Shown: positions 1 through 6,724 of the stretch, piece after piece
Position numbering within the stretch: position 1 is the stretch's first letter
Layout: each line of letters starts with the position of its first letter
Position numbers and translations under genes: made by a program
The notes under the pieces: generated by a model
Told to the model about the DNA's origin: nothing
Databases searched by the model: none
The model's input: only the letters and a program-made list of their open reading frames with translations
DNA from: CALHAX01 sp039816705
GTDB taxonomy: Bacteria > Pseudomonadota > Alphaproteobacteria > Rhizobiales > CALHAX01
DNA length: 8,795 bases
Assembly: GCA_039816705.1 (NCBI GenBank)
Contig: JBCBXF010000137.1
Location: 1 to 8,795 of the forward strand
Direction of reading: 5' to 3'

Positions 1-269
1 ATCTTCAGCAGTTCGCCACGGTCTGAAAGATCCAGCTCAACAAAGAGCAGCAGAGCTCCGACTGGGCGGCCGAGACGTTGACCGACAACCAGATACGCTA
101 TGCAGCTGCTGACGTGCTGCATCTCCATGCACTCCGTGAAGCATTGGACGCGCGTCTCGCACGCGAAGAGCGCACAGACTTTGCCGAGGCATGCTTCGCA
201 TTCCTGCCAACCCGGGCACGCCTCGATCTCGCCGGTTGGCCGGACGCCGACATCTTCGCGCATTCGTGA
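1..269 (+). CDS. rnd: Ribonuclease D, C-terminal part (5' partial, frame disrupted near base 32)
   Basis: RNase D is a 3'-5' exoribonuclease of the DEDD family that trims tRNA and other structured RNA 3' ends in the cytoplasm. Only the end of the exonuclease domain and the following stretch lie in the window. From base 33 to the TGA at 267-269 the frame reads QLNKEQQSSDWAAETLT and then YAAADVLHLHALRE. This is the conserved final motif, with the DEDDy tyrosine (Y of YAA) and the last catalytic aspartate (D of ADVLHLH). The end, FLPTRARLDLAGW...DIFAH, is typical of the short alphaproteobacterial form without the second HRDC domain. Upstream, this frame has a TGA at 24-26, while bases 14-31 in the next frame read RHGLKD, the block that normally comes about nine residues before LNKEQQ. 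The gene therefore looks interrupted here by a frameshift with a small deletion. lptC starts 120 bp downstream, and this neighbour is common in Alphaproteobacteria. Confidence 0.85.
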
Positions 270-389
270 GCGCTGAGCCGCAACCAGCGTCCGGACACCT
301 GTCACCGCGTTCCAATTCTGCCCCTTTTTCCGTGCGACACGCCAAACGTCGTCTAGACAGCACGACAGCGCGAAGGGCATCACTGATCC

Positions 390-1133
390 ATGGCCGCGAC
401 GGACCCGAACGGTTTGCGCCCTCAAAGCGCTGCACCCCGCACTGCGCGTGCGAGCGACGCTGCACGTCGCGGCCACGGTTTGCCGCTCCCCCGTCTTGAA
501 GATCGCGCCAGAGCATATCGCGCTGCGCGCCGCCATACAGCGCTCGTGCGTATTTTACGGGTCGTGTTTCCCGTTCTCGCGGTCAGCTCGCTCGGTCTCT
601 ACGCCGTCAACGCGAAGTTCTCCGTCAACGTTGGGGATGCGACGGCAAGTGTGGAGCGCATCGAGTTGACGGGCGATGCTCTGCGGATGGTGACACCGCG
701 GCTCGAAGGCGTGACACAGGACAACGGTCGCTATGTCGTGGAAGCGAAATCAGGTGTACAGGACGCCGACGCGCCCGACATCATCAACCTCGATGCCGTC
801 GATGCCCGCGTCGCCCGCCCCGGCAATCAATGGGTGCATCTGGTCGCCGACAGCGGTCGCTTCGAGACGAAAGCTGACCGCATGCAGCTGGCCGGAAACA
901 TTCGGATTGTCTCAGACAACGGCATGGATGCGCAGCTCAGCACGGCCGACATCGACATCAGGACCAACACCATTGTCTCCGGCGATCCCGTCAACATCCA
1001 GATGCCAAATGGGACGATCGACAGCGCCTCGATCGCGATCAACACCGAGACACGCACGGTCAGCTTTGTCGGCGCTGTTCGCGTGACGCTATTCAAGCAA
1101 CCCCAACCATCTGTCGCAGCGCGGACGGAATAA
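390..1133 (+). CDS. lptC: LPS export inner-membrane protein LptC
   Basis: LptC is a bitopic inner-membrane protein that takes LPS from the LptB2FG transporter and hands it to LptA on the way to the outer membrane. The 247-aa product has a basic, cytoplasmic N-terminus of about 50 residues. One membrane segment follows at about 52-73 (LVRILRVVFPVLAVSSLGLY), and then a periplasmic beta-jellyroll domain at about 80-235 with repeats such as RMQLAGNIRIVSDNG and DIRTNTIVSGDPV. This matches the alphaproteobacterial LptC/YrbK family, which is weakly conserved and longer than the E. coli protein because of its N-terminal extension. The ATG at 390 has an AAGGG about 12 bases upstream, a loose spacing, so the start is only fairly certain. 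The TAA overlaps the lptA start (TAATG), implying translational coupling and one transcript. Confidence in the family rests on topology plus position before lptA and lptB. Confidence 0.9.
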   Translation: MAATDPNGLRPQSAAPRTARASDAARRGHGLPLPRLEDRARAYRAARRHTALVRILRVVFPVLAVSSLGLYAVNAKFSVNVGDATASVERIELTGDALRMVTPRLEGVTQDNGRYVVEAKSGVQDADAPDIINLDAVDARVARPGNQWVHLVADSGRFETKADRMQLAGNIRIVSDNGMDAQLSTADIDIRTNTIVSGDPVNIQMPNGTIDSASIAINTETRTVSFVGAVRVTLFKQPQPSVAARTE

Positions 1134-1873
1134 TGAGCACAAAAGCGCGCATAGCCTGGCGGACCGCGCGTCGCGTGGTGGCATCGATCGTCATCGTGGG
1201 CGCAGCGTTCTGGCTCGCACCACCATCGCTCGCACAAGGCCTGACCAATGCCTTTGGTGGTTTCGCGGCAAGCCCGGACGCCCCAATCGACATCGCTGCA
1301 AAGCGTCTCGACGTTGATGATGCAGCAAAGCGCGCTGTATTCACCGGCGATGTGATCGCGCAGCAGGACACATTTCGCATGACGTCGACGACCCTCGAGA
1401 TCCGATACGCGCCACGCAAAGGCGGCAAGGCGGCGCAAGCCCGTGACGCAGATGGCGCATTCGGCGGCGGATCAACCGAGATCACGGAACTGATCGCGCG
1501 CGGCAATGTCTTCGTGAAGTCCGCCAAGCAAGAGTTGCAGACCGCCGAGGGTGACTGGGCGCGCTTTGACGTAAAGACGCGCGTGATCACGATGGGCGAC
1601 ACCGTGACTCTGAAACAGGGGAAAAATGTCATCCGCGGCACACGCCTCGTGATCAATTTGAACACCGGCAAGAGCTCTGTCCTCTCCGCACCGGCAACGG
1701 CCGACGCCACGACCGCCACCCGGCGCAGCAACGGGCGTATCCGCATGGTCATCACACCTGACAAATCTCTCCGCCAGGGGCTCGGAGGAAACCGGAACGC
1801 CCCCCGTACGCGGCGGCGCGCACCCAACACGACAAGCGCCAGCCAACCGGTGCGGACCGGGCGCGGAGAATAA
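1133..1873 (+). CDS. lptA: Periplasmic LPS transport protein LptA (OstA-like)
   Basis: LptA forms the periplasmic bridge of head-to-tail beta-jellyroll units that carries LPS from LptC to LptD. The 246-aa product begins with a Sec signal peptide: basic residues, then VVASIVIVGAAFWLA, with a likely signal peptidase I cut after SLA at residue 34. The mature protein has the OstA/LptA N domain at about 48-195. It opens PIDIAAKRLDVDDAAKRAVFTGDVIAQQD and later has VKSAKQELQTAEGDWARFD and TLKQGKNVIRGTRLVINLNTG, all typical of the family. An Arg/Pro/Gly-rich basic tail of about 35 residues follows (from about 213). It is probably disordered, and such tails are common in Alphaproteobacteria. The start overlaps the lptC stop by one base, with a GGACGGA just upstream. 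lptB begins four bases after the stop, so the three lpt genes are surely co-transcribed. Confidence 0.93.
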   Translation: MSTKARIAWRTARRVVASIVIVGAAFWLAPPSLAQGLTNAFGGFAASPDAPIDIAAKRLDVDDAAKRAVFTGDVIAQQDTFRMTSTTLEIRYAPRKGGKAAQARDADGAFGGGSTEITELIARGNVFVKSAKQELQTAEGDWARFDVKTRVITMGDTVTLKQGKNVIRGTRLVINLNTGKSSVLSAPATADATTATRRSNGRIRMVITPDKSLRQGLGGNRNAPRTRRRAPNTTSASQPVRTGRGE

Positions 1874-1876
1874 TTC

Positions 1877-2809
1877 ATGCGCAATGGGAACCCTCAGCAC
1901 CCCGGTGCAAATTTTCCTCACTCAGAGGACGACGTCTACGACCTCGGCGCACCCGCAAGCTATGCTGAGACCCACCCGCACCCGGCGACGCAGCCCCCCC
2001 CCTACGTCACGCGACAGGCACCAACGTTCGAGGTATCGGATACCGCATACGAACAGACCCCGGAGCCGAGTGGAGACGGCGTTGGCTGGCTTGCCATTCG
2101 TAATATTCACAAGGCCTTCAAACGTCGCAAGGTCGTGAAAGGTGTCTCACTCGCTCTGCGAACAGGTGAGGCCGTTGGTCTGCTCGGGCCGAACGGGGCA
2201 GGCAAAACGACTGTCTTCTACATGATCACCGGGCTGATCCCCGCTGACAAAGGGCAGATTTCCATCGACGGACAGGATGTAACTCGTCTGCCGATGTACC
2301 GGCGCGCCCGCCTCGGCATAGGCTACTTGCCGCAGGAAGCCTCGATCTTTCGCGGGCTCTCAGTCGAGCAGAACATCATGGCCGTGCTGGAACTGACCGA
2401 GAAAAACCGCACCGCGCGGCGCGATCAACTGGATGCGCTGCTGCGCGAGTTCCGCATCGACCACCTGCGCAAGTCACCTTCGATCGCCCTGTCAGGCGGT
2501 GAGCGTCGGCGTTGCGAAATTGCCCGCGCGCTCGCCTCTCGCCCGTCTTACATGCTGCTTGATGAGCCGTTCGCCGGCATCGACCCCCTCGCCATCGGTG
2601 ACATTCAAGCACTCGTCGCACAGCTCAAAGAACGCGGTATTGGTGTTTTGATCACTGATCACAACTGGCGTGAGACGCTCGACCTGACAGATCGCGCGTA
2701 CATCATCTACGATGGTCAGGTGCTGACGCATGGTAACCCGACGGAAATCATAAACAACAAAGACGTCCAGCGCGTGTATCTCGGGGATCAAACTGGCACT
2801 ACGGGTTAA
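1877..2809 (+). CDS. lptB: LPS export ABC transporter ATP-binding protein LptB, with N-terminal extension
   Basis: LptB is the cytoplasmic ATPase that powers LPS extraction by LptFG (not in this window). In the 310-aa product the ABC domain spans about 72-305. Walker A GPNGAGKT is at 104-111. The Q-loop (YLPQEASIF), signature LSGGERRR, Walker B YMLLDEPFAGID and the switch His in TDHNWRET all follow in order and are intact. YLPQEASIFRGLSVEQNI is diagnostic of LptB. The first ~70 residues are extra relative to the ~240-aa E. coli protein. They are Pro-, acidic- and Tyr-rich, probably disordered, and include a run of nine C at 1994-2002 encoding PPP. The start is supported by GGAG at 1865-1868, eight bases before the ATG. 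No other in-frame ATG, GTG or TTG was seen between it and the ABC domain, so the extension looks real. Its function is unknown. Confidence 0.96.
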   Translation: MRNGNPQHPGANFPHSEDDVYDLGAPASYAETHPHPATQPPPYVTRQAPTFEVSDTAYEQTPEPSGDGVGWLAIRNIHKAFKRRKVVKGVSLALRTGEAVGLLGPNGAGKTTVFYMITGLIPADKGQISIDGQDVTRLPMYRRARLGIGYLPQEASIFRGLSVEQNIMAVLELTEKNRTARRDQLDALLREFRIDHLRKSPSIALSGGERRRCEIARALASRPSYMLLDEPFAGIDPLAIGDIQALVAQLKERGIGVLITDHNWRETLDLTDRAYIIYDGQVLTHGNPTEIINNKDVQRVYLGDQTGTTG

Positions 2810-2820
2810 AGGCTCCGCAA

Positions 2821-2838
2821 GTCAGTTACGGTACTGAC
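2821..2838. repeat. Small inverted repeat between lptB and rpoN
   Basis: GTCAGT and ACTGAC form a perfect 6-bp inverted repeat around a 6-base centre (TACGGT) in the 64-bp lptB-rpoN gap. No T-run follows, so it is unlikely to be an intrinsic terminator. It could be a weak mRNA hairpin or an operator, or it may be chance. Confidence 0.3.
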
Positions 2839-2873
2839 GAACACAACGGGGAGTCGGGTCGAGGTCGAGTCGT

Positions 2874-4421
2874 ATGGCGTTTGGTATGAAATTGGAGATG
2901 CGTCAAAGCCAGTCGCTGGTTATGACGCCGCAACTGCAGCAAGCCATCAAGCTGTTGCAGCTCTCCAACATCGAACTGAACGCGTTTGTCGAGGAAGAGC
3001 TCGAGCGCAACCCGATCCTCGAACGCCGGGAGGACAAAGAGAGCCCACACGATGCGGCCTCAGGCGATCCGGAAAAGTTGGGCAGCTCAGAGGTAGATAC
3101 CAGCGAAACCGCGGATACGTGGCTCGAAGGCGGCCAGGGCGCAGGCGATCCAGCCGGCGATCTCGATACCGACTATACCAACGTGGACCCGGACGCGACC
3201 ACGGCTGACCGAGTGCATGAAGCCGCAGACGGGCCTCGCGATGACTGGACCTCAGCGACGACCGGTTCACAAGCCACGGGCGAAGGGTACAACCTCGAGG
3301 CGTTCGTCACGGAAGAAAAATCACTTCACGATCACCTGAGCGAGCAGATGACATTCGCCGGGTTCGATCAAACGGATCATTTGATCGCGGTGCACCTGAT
3401 CGATGCCGTCGACGAAGCTGGTTACATGCGCGCCGACACGATCGAGCTGGGCACCAAACTCGGCGTCCCGCACGAGCGCATCCTTAACGTGCTGAAGGTC
3501 TGCCAGGGTTTTGAGCCGATCGGCGTGTTCGCACGCGATCTTGGCGAGTGTCTCGCGCTCCAACTGCGCGACCAGAACCGCTTCGATCCAATGATCGAGT
3601 CCCTTCTCGACAATCTCGATCTGCTGGCGACGCACAATCTCCCGGCCCTACGCCAGGCCTGCGGTGCGCAAAAATCCGAGCTTGCCGAGATGATCCTCGA
3701 GATCCGCGAGCTTGACCCAAAGCCCGGCCTGCAGTTCGGCTCGGTCGCACTCCAACCGGTCGTCCCGGATGTCATCGTGCGCCATCGCCTCGACGGGTCG
3801 TGGCAGGTTGAACTCAATGCCGAAACGTTGCCGCGCGTGCTTGTCAACCAGACGTATTTCTCGGTCGTCTCGAAGACAGCGACGTCGGACCACGACAAGG
3901 AATACCTGACCGGCTGCCTGCAGACCGCAAATTGGCTGGCGAAGAGTCTTGATCAGCGCGCCCGCACGATCATGAAAGTTTCAGAGGAAATCATCCGCCA
4001 GCAAGATGCCTTCCTGACTTACGGCATCGAGTATCTCCGTCCTCTCAACCTCAAGACGGTCGCCGATGCGATCTCAATGCATGAATCGACCGTCAGCCGC
4101 GTGACGTCGAACAAGTATATGGAGACCCCGCGCGGCATCTTCGAACTCAAATACTTCTTCACCTCATCAATCCCGTCCGCCGGCAGTGGCGAAGCCCACT
4201 CGTCAGAAGCCGTACGTCACCGCATCCGCACGCTGATTGAAAATGAGACAGTCAAGACTGTGCTGTCCGATGACAAGATCGTCGATCTGCTCAAGCAGGA
4301 CGGCATCGACATTGCCCGGAGAACCGTCGCCAAATACCGCGAAGCCATGGCCATCCCGTCGTCCGTGCAGCGTCGCCGGGAAAAGAAGATGTCGTCAGCG
4401 ATGGCTGAGCTGGCGATCTGA
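2874..4421 (+). CDS. rpoN: RNA polymerase sigma-54 factor RpoN
   Basis: Sigma-54 directs RNA polymerase to -24/-12 promoters and needs AAA+ activators such as NtrC or NifA. It controls nitrogen use and other stress or nutrient genes. The 515-aa product has the full family layout. Region I, about 1-50, is Gln/Leu-rich (MRQSQSLVMTPQLQQAIKLL) and is the activator target. An acidic, poorly conserved region II follows at about 51-140, then the core-binding domain to about 330. The helix-turn-helix region is near 393-429 (LKTVADAISMHESTVSRV, FELKYFF). The RpoN box ARRTVAKYRE is at 481-490 and recognises the -24 element. The ATG at 2874 has GAGG at 2861-2864, nine bases upstream. The start agrees with other alphaproteobacterial RpoN proteins. 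The position behind lptB and before hpf-ptsN is the classical order. It may be transcribed with lptCAB. Confidence 0.98.
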   Translation: MAFGMKLEMRQSQSLVMTPQLQQAIKLLQLSNIELNAFVEEELERNPILERREDKESPHDAASGDPEKLGSSEVDTSETADTWLEGGQGAGDPAGDLDTDYTNVDPDATTADRVHEAADGPRDDWTSATTGSQATGEGYNLEAFVTEEKSLHDHLSEQMTFAGFDQTDHLIAVHLIDAVDEAGYMRADTIELGTKLGVPHERILNVLKVCQGFEPIGVFARDLGECLALQLRDQNRFDPMIESLLDNLDLLATHNLPALRQACGAQKSELAEMILEIRELDPKPGLQFGSVALQPVVPDVIVRHRLDGSWQVELNAETLPRVLVNQTYFSVVSKTATSDHDKEYLTGCLQTANWLAKSLDQRARTIMKVSEEIIRQQDAFLTYGIEYLRPLNLKTVADAISMHESTVSRVTSNKYMETPRGIFELKYFFTSSIPSAGSGEAHSSEAVRHRIRTLIENETVKTVLSDDKIVDLLKQDGIDIARRTVAKYREAMAIPSSVQRRREKKMSSAMAELAI

Positions 4422-4461
4422 CCACAGGCGGCATTGTAGGCAAAGGCAGACGCAGGGAACG

Positions 4462-4493
4462 CGCGATCCGCTTCGCGTTGACGTAAACGTCAA
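4462..4493. repeat. Two abutting perfect inverted repeats after rpoN
   Basis: CGCGA (4462-4466) and TCGCG (4473-4477) flank a 6-base centre. Immediately next, TTGACGT (4478-4484) and ACGTCAA (4487-4493) form a perfect 7-bp dyad around AA. The second can be read as a 16-bp protein-binding site, or as a 6-bp hairpin with a TAAA loop in RNA. No U-run follows, so a terminator is unlikely. The dyad lies just upstream of a TTGACA-like -35 box, which would suit an operator. No binding protein can be named from sequence alone. Confidence 0.5.
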
Positions 4494-4516
4494 GGATAAG
4501 CTGTTAGTTCGCACGT

Positions 4517-4545
4517 TTGACACACTTTTTGTGATCCGCTAGGCC
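4517..4545 (+). promoter_or_regulatory. Possible housekeeping promoter for hpf-ptsN
   Basis: TTGACA at 4517-4522 is a perfect -35 box. The -10 candidate, TAGGCC at 4540-4545 (17-bp spacer), is poor. A second candidate is the extended -10 TGCTATTCT at 4661-4669, but it lies too close to the hpf start and lacks a good -35. No convincing sigma-54 -24/-12 site (GG-N10-GC) was seen here. This call is tentative. Confidence 0.3.
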
Positions 4546-4657
4546 ACCGCAGTGGTCGCCGCGTTTGGCGAGCAACGGTGTTCCGTGCCACAATTTCCAC
4601 ACGTCAGCTGCCTTCAGTTTCTAAGTGCTGCAGCACATCAGGTGTTGTGCAGCTGAT
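4542..4657 (+). promoter_or_regulatory. Structured leader region upstream of hpf
   Basis: Three further dyads follow one another before hpf. GGCCAC (4542-4547) pairs with GTGGTC (4552-4557) around a CGCA loop, with one G-U. TGGC (4566-4569) with GCCA (4587-4590) encloses ACGG-TGTT-CCGT (4575-4586), with a five-base bulge on one side. GTCAGCTGC (4603-4611) pairs with GCAGCTGAT (4649-4657) with a terminal G-U, enclosing the perfect 12-bp palindrome GTGCTGCAGCAC at 4625-4636. None ends in a U-run. Together they suggest a folded 5' leader or a cluster of binding sites for hpf control. No known riboswitch or sRNA family was recognised. Confidence 0.4.
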
Positions 4658-4684
4658 GACTGCTATTCTTTGGACGGTGCGTGA

Positions 4685-5269
4685 ATGAACATTCGAATTA
4701 CTGCGAAGAACCTCGATATCGGTGAGTCACTCCGAGCTTACGTGGACGACCGGGTTCAAGAGTTGTCGGAGAAATACATGGGTGCACCGCTGTCTGGCAG
4801 CGTCACCGTCGAGAAGATTCGCAATATGTTTGTGACAGGCTGCAACATTCAGCTACGGACCGGCCTGATGCTTCAGGCCAGCGGGCAGGCCGCAGAAGCC
4901 TACGCCAGCGCCGAAGCCGCATTCGAACGGCTCGAGAAGCGCATCCGCCGCTACAAGCGTCGTCTGAAGGATCATCACGGCCCTGGCGGCGATGCACTGG
5001 AACCGAACGCAGTTGATTACGTCGTCCAGAACGAAGATGAAGATGACACCGGGGCAGGCGCTGAGGACAGCGCCCCGCTGATCATCGCAGAGAGCCAACA
5101 AACTGTCCGCGAAATCTCGGTCAGTGAGGCCGTCATGCAGCTCAATCTCACCGATGCCCCGATCGTCGTGTTCCGCAATGCCGGTCATGGGCGTTTGAAC
5201 GTCGTCTACCGCCGTGAAGATGGCCACGTCGGATGGTTCGATCCGTCCGACGGAACAAACCCGTCATAG
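4685..5269 (+). CDS. hpf: Ribosome hibernation-promoting factor, long form (HPF/RaiA)
   Basis: Long HPF binds the 30S decoding region in stationary or stressed cells and joins two 70S ribosomes into inactive 100S dimers. The 194-aa product starts with the S30AE domain at about 1-97 (MNIRITAKNLDIGESLRAYV, VEKIRNMFVTGCNIQLRTG). Its lysine/arginine-rich helix RLEKRIRRYKRRLKDHH ends this domain and contacts 16S rRNA. An acidic linker (about 108-130) leads to the C-terminal dimerisation domain at about 131-190, with VREISVSEAVMQLNLTDAPIVVFRN and the closing NVVYRREDGHVGWFDP. This marks the long form; the short gammaproteobacterial HPF/YfiA proteins lack that domain. The ATG at 4685 has only a weak GGACGG upstream (4672-4677). 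ptsN follows after 103 bp, as is usual downstream of rpoN. The 263-bp gap before the gene is rich in inverted repeats, so separate regulation is plausible. Confidence 0.96.
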   Translation: MNIRITAKNLDIGESLRAYVDDRVQELSEKYMGAPLSGSVTVEKIRNMFVTGCNIQLRTGLMLQASGQAAEAYASAEAAFERLEKRIRRYKRRLKDHHGPGGDALEPNAVDYVVQNEDEDDTGAGAEDSAPLIIAESQQTVREISVSEAVMQLNLTDAPIVVFRNAGHGRLNVVYRREDGHVGWFDPSDGTNPS

Positions 5270-5372
5270 CTCACGGATCAAGATACTCTGAGCACGAAAC
5301 CGGTTGTCTGCCCCAGGTCACTGCAGAACGTCGCAGCCAAAGCGCCTTACGCGGACATAATGGAGAAGAGAT

Positions 5373-5840
5373 ATGGATCTTGGTGATCTGATTTCGCAGG
5401 ATGCAATTCAGGTGTCCATCAAGGCGAACAGCAAGAAGCAGGTGCTGCAGGAACTCGCGCTGCATGCCGCACAAGCAACGCAGAGCGACCAGCGGCAGAT
5501 CTTCGATACGCTGCTTCAGCGGGAGCGCTTAGGATCGACCGGCGTCGGCCGCGGCGTTGCAATCCCGCATGGCAAGCTCGCCGCGCTCGACAAAATTTTC
5601 TGCATGTTCGCAAGATTGGATCAGCCAATCGACTTCGACACAGTTGATGAAGAGCCGGTCGACCTTCTGTTTGTCCTGCTCGCACCCGAAGGGGCCGGCG
5701 CCGATCATTTGAAAGCGCTCGCGCGCATCTCACGCCTGTTGAGAGAACCCGGCGCAGTCGACAAGTTGCGGCGCACATCAGACAAGCAGGCCATCTATTC
5801 GGTGTTGACCGAACCGATGGAGTCGTCAAACGCTGCTTAA
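5373..5840 (+). CDS. ptsN: Nitrogen-regulatory PTS protein EIIA-Ntr (PtsN)
   Basis: EIIA-Ntr is the last phospho-acceptor of the nitrogen phosphotransferase chain (PtsP-NPr-PtsN). It does not transport sugars; it regulates potassium uptake, metabolism and stress responses through its phosphorylation state. The 155-aa product has the usual length and a single PTS EIIA type-2 domain. The phosphorylated His is His66 in GVAIPHGK, preceded by RERLGSTGVGRG, and the second conserved His is in GADHLKALARISRLLR. The start is clear, with GGAGAAGAG at 5362-5370 just upstream. The gene follows hpf, as in most Alphaproteobacteria. The upstream 103-bp gap shows no clear promoter, so read-through from hpf is likely. 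Transcription probably ends at the hairpin at 5880-5922. The PTS partners EI-Ntr and NPr are not in this window. Confidence 0.97.
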   Translation: MDLGDLISQDAIQVSIKANSKKQVLQELALHAAQATQSDQRQIFDTLLQRERLGSTGVGRGVAIPHGKLAALDKIFCMFARLDQPIDFDTVDEEPVDLLFVLLAPEGAGADHLKALARISRLLREPGAVDKLRRTSDKQAIYSVLTEPMESSNAA

Positions 5841-5879
5841 TCGCAGTTTGATCAGTTCCTGAGGTCGTCACAAATAAAA

Positions 5880-5922
5880 GGGCGCCGTGAAATCCTTTGT
5901 CCGGAATCACGACGCCCGTTTT
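5880..5922. terminator. Probable bidirectional intrinsic terminator between ptsN and the DUF1150 gene
   Basis: GGGCGCCGTGA (5880-5890) pairs with TCACGACGCCC (5907-5917) to give an 11-position stem with a single C/A mismatch and a 16-base loop. On the + strand GTTTT follows the stem. On the - strand the stem is followed by TTTTATTTG (complement of 5871-5879). It lies between two convergent transcription units, where a two-way terminator is expected. Confidence 0.85.
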
Positions 5923-5980
5923 GCAGTCGTTCCCACGCGGCTGACGCACCAACCTTGTGCCGGGTAAGCGCGCCATCGCG

Positions 5981-6250
5981 TCAATGCACGCTGGCAACCT
6001 CGAGCTCATCTTCACTGGCATGTGCCATCGCCGCTGAGAGGCTGTCCGTCAGAGCAAGGGGCGTCCCGTCGGCCGAGTGTAGCGCATACAAATTGATCCC
6101 AGGCGGAATACCCTCAAGGCCGGGGAACAGCTCATCTGCCTCGCCCGGGTTCAGCGTCTTGATGTACGCCACTTCACCATCGCCCATCTGCCCCAGTTCA
6201 AACGCACTGATCGCAAAAGGCATGCCCTCGCCGCCAATATCATCCGTCAT
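5981..6250 (-). CDS. DUF1150 family small protein
   Basis: This 89-aa acidic protein belongs to the uncharacterised DUF1150 family, which is largely restricted to Alphaproteobacteria. Visible hallmarks are the block EVAYIKTLNPGEADELFPG at about 26-45, the block LYALHSADGTPLALTDS at about 54-70 and the ending DELEVASVH. There is no signal peptide, membrane segment or catalytic motif, so it should be a soluble cytosolic protein of unknown function. The start is well supported by AAGGAG at 6258-6263 (complement), seven bases before the ATG. It lies 36 bp downstream of hsp20 on the same strand, almost certainly in one operon. In my recollection this hsp20-DUF1150 pairing recurs in Alphaproteobacteria, which would suggest a role connected with the chaperone or heat stress; that role is inference. 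The gene converges on ptsN across a hairpin terminator. Confidence 0.85.
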   Translation of the reverse strand: MTDDIGGEGMPFAISAFELGQMGDGEVAYIKTLNPGEADELFPGLEGIPPGINLYALHSADGTPLALTDSLSAAMAHASEDELEVASVH

Positions 6251-6286
6251 ACCTGCACTCCTTTTCGAGCTTCGGTTTCCAATGCG

Positions 6287-6715
6287 TCAGCTGTCGCTGC
6301 TGCCAATCTCAACGCGTGTGATAACGCGATCCGGAACCGGTCTCACGAAGTCGATCGTCAACAGTCCATTTGCAAGATTAGCGTCCTTCACCTGAATGCC
6401 ATCCGCCAATACAAAGGTTTTCTGGAACTGTCGCGAGCCTATTCCCTTGTGAAGATATACGCGTTCCGTGTCGTCATTTTGTTTGCCGCGGATCACGATC
6501 TGATGGTCTTCCATCGTCACGTCCAAATCCCGACGCGCAAACCCGGCCACTGCCAGCGTCAACCGCAGACAGTCAGCGCCGTCCTCACGCTCCAGTCGCT
6601 CGATATTGTAGGGTGGATAGCCATCACCGCCACCTTGCGTGAGTTGATCGATCAAACGTTCGATCTCGTCAAAGCCGAGCAGCAGTGGATTCTTCAGCAC
6701 GGATAAACGCGCCAT
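6287..6715 (-). CDS. Small heat shock protein (Hsp20/IbpA-like)
   Basis: Small heat shock proteins are ATP-independent chaperones that bind unfolding proteins in the cytoplasm and pass them to DnaK/ClpB. From ATG 6715 the product has 142 aa, the size of IbpA-like proteins. The first ~30 residues form the N-terminal arm (MARLSVLKNPLLLGFDEIERL). The alpha-crystallin domain spans about 33-130, with YPPYNIE, LRLTLAVAGFARRDLDV, YLHKGIGSRQFQKTF and the signature ANLANGLLTIDF at 112-123. A short C-terminal tail follows. GAGGA at 6725-6729 (complement) is nine bases before this ATG. A TTG 45 bases further upstream extends the frame but has no supporting site and gives a non-family N-terminus, so I reject it. 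Regulation is probably by heat: a promoter-like pair lies at 6787-6815 and the leader may hide the ribosome site. It is followed by the DUF1150 gene. Confidence 0.94.
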   Translation of the reverse strand: MARLSVLKNPLLLGFDEIERLIDQLTQGGGDGYPPYNIERLEREDGADCLRLTLAVAGFARRDLDVTMEDHQIVIRGKQNDDTERVYLHKGIGSRQFQKTFVLADGIQVKDANLANGLLTIDFVRPVPDRVITRVEIGSSDS

Positions 6716-6724
6716 CGGGCCAGG

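Noticed and set aside
348..366. Inverted repeat GTCGT...ACGAC with the palindrome GTCTAGAC upstream of lptC
   Set aside because: It is short, with no T-run and no promoter around it; it is within chance expectation.
827..1438. Open frame of about 203 codons on the - strand across lptC/lptA
   Set aside because: It runs antisense to two well-supported genes, has no family-like motifs or ribosome site, and is the kind of shadow expected in GC-rich DNA.
4422..4684. Sigma-54 -24/-12 promoter upstream of hpf
   Set aside because: I looked for GG-N10-GC with TGGCAC/TTGC context. The nearest matches have wrong spacing.
5942..5983. Inverted repeat TGACGC...GCGTCA near the end of the DUF1150 gene
   Set aside because: The 6-bp arms are 30 bases apart with no supporting structure; probably chance.
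5419..6021. Open frame of about 200 codons on the - strand opposite ptsN
   Set aside because: It crosses the terminator and ptsN antisense, is Arg-rich and has no recognisable motif.
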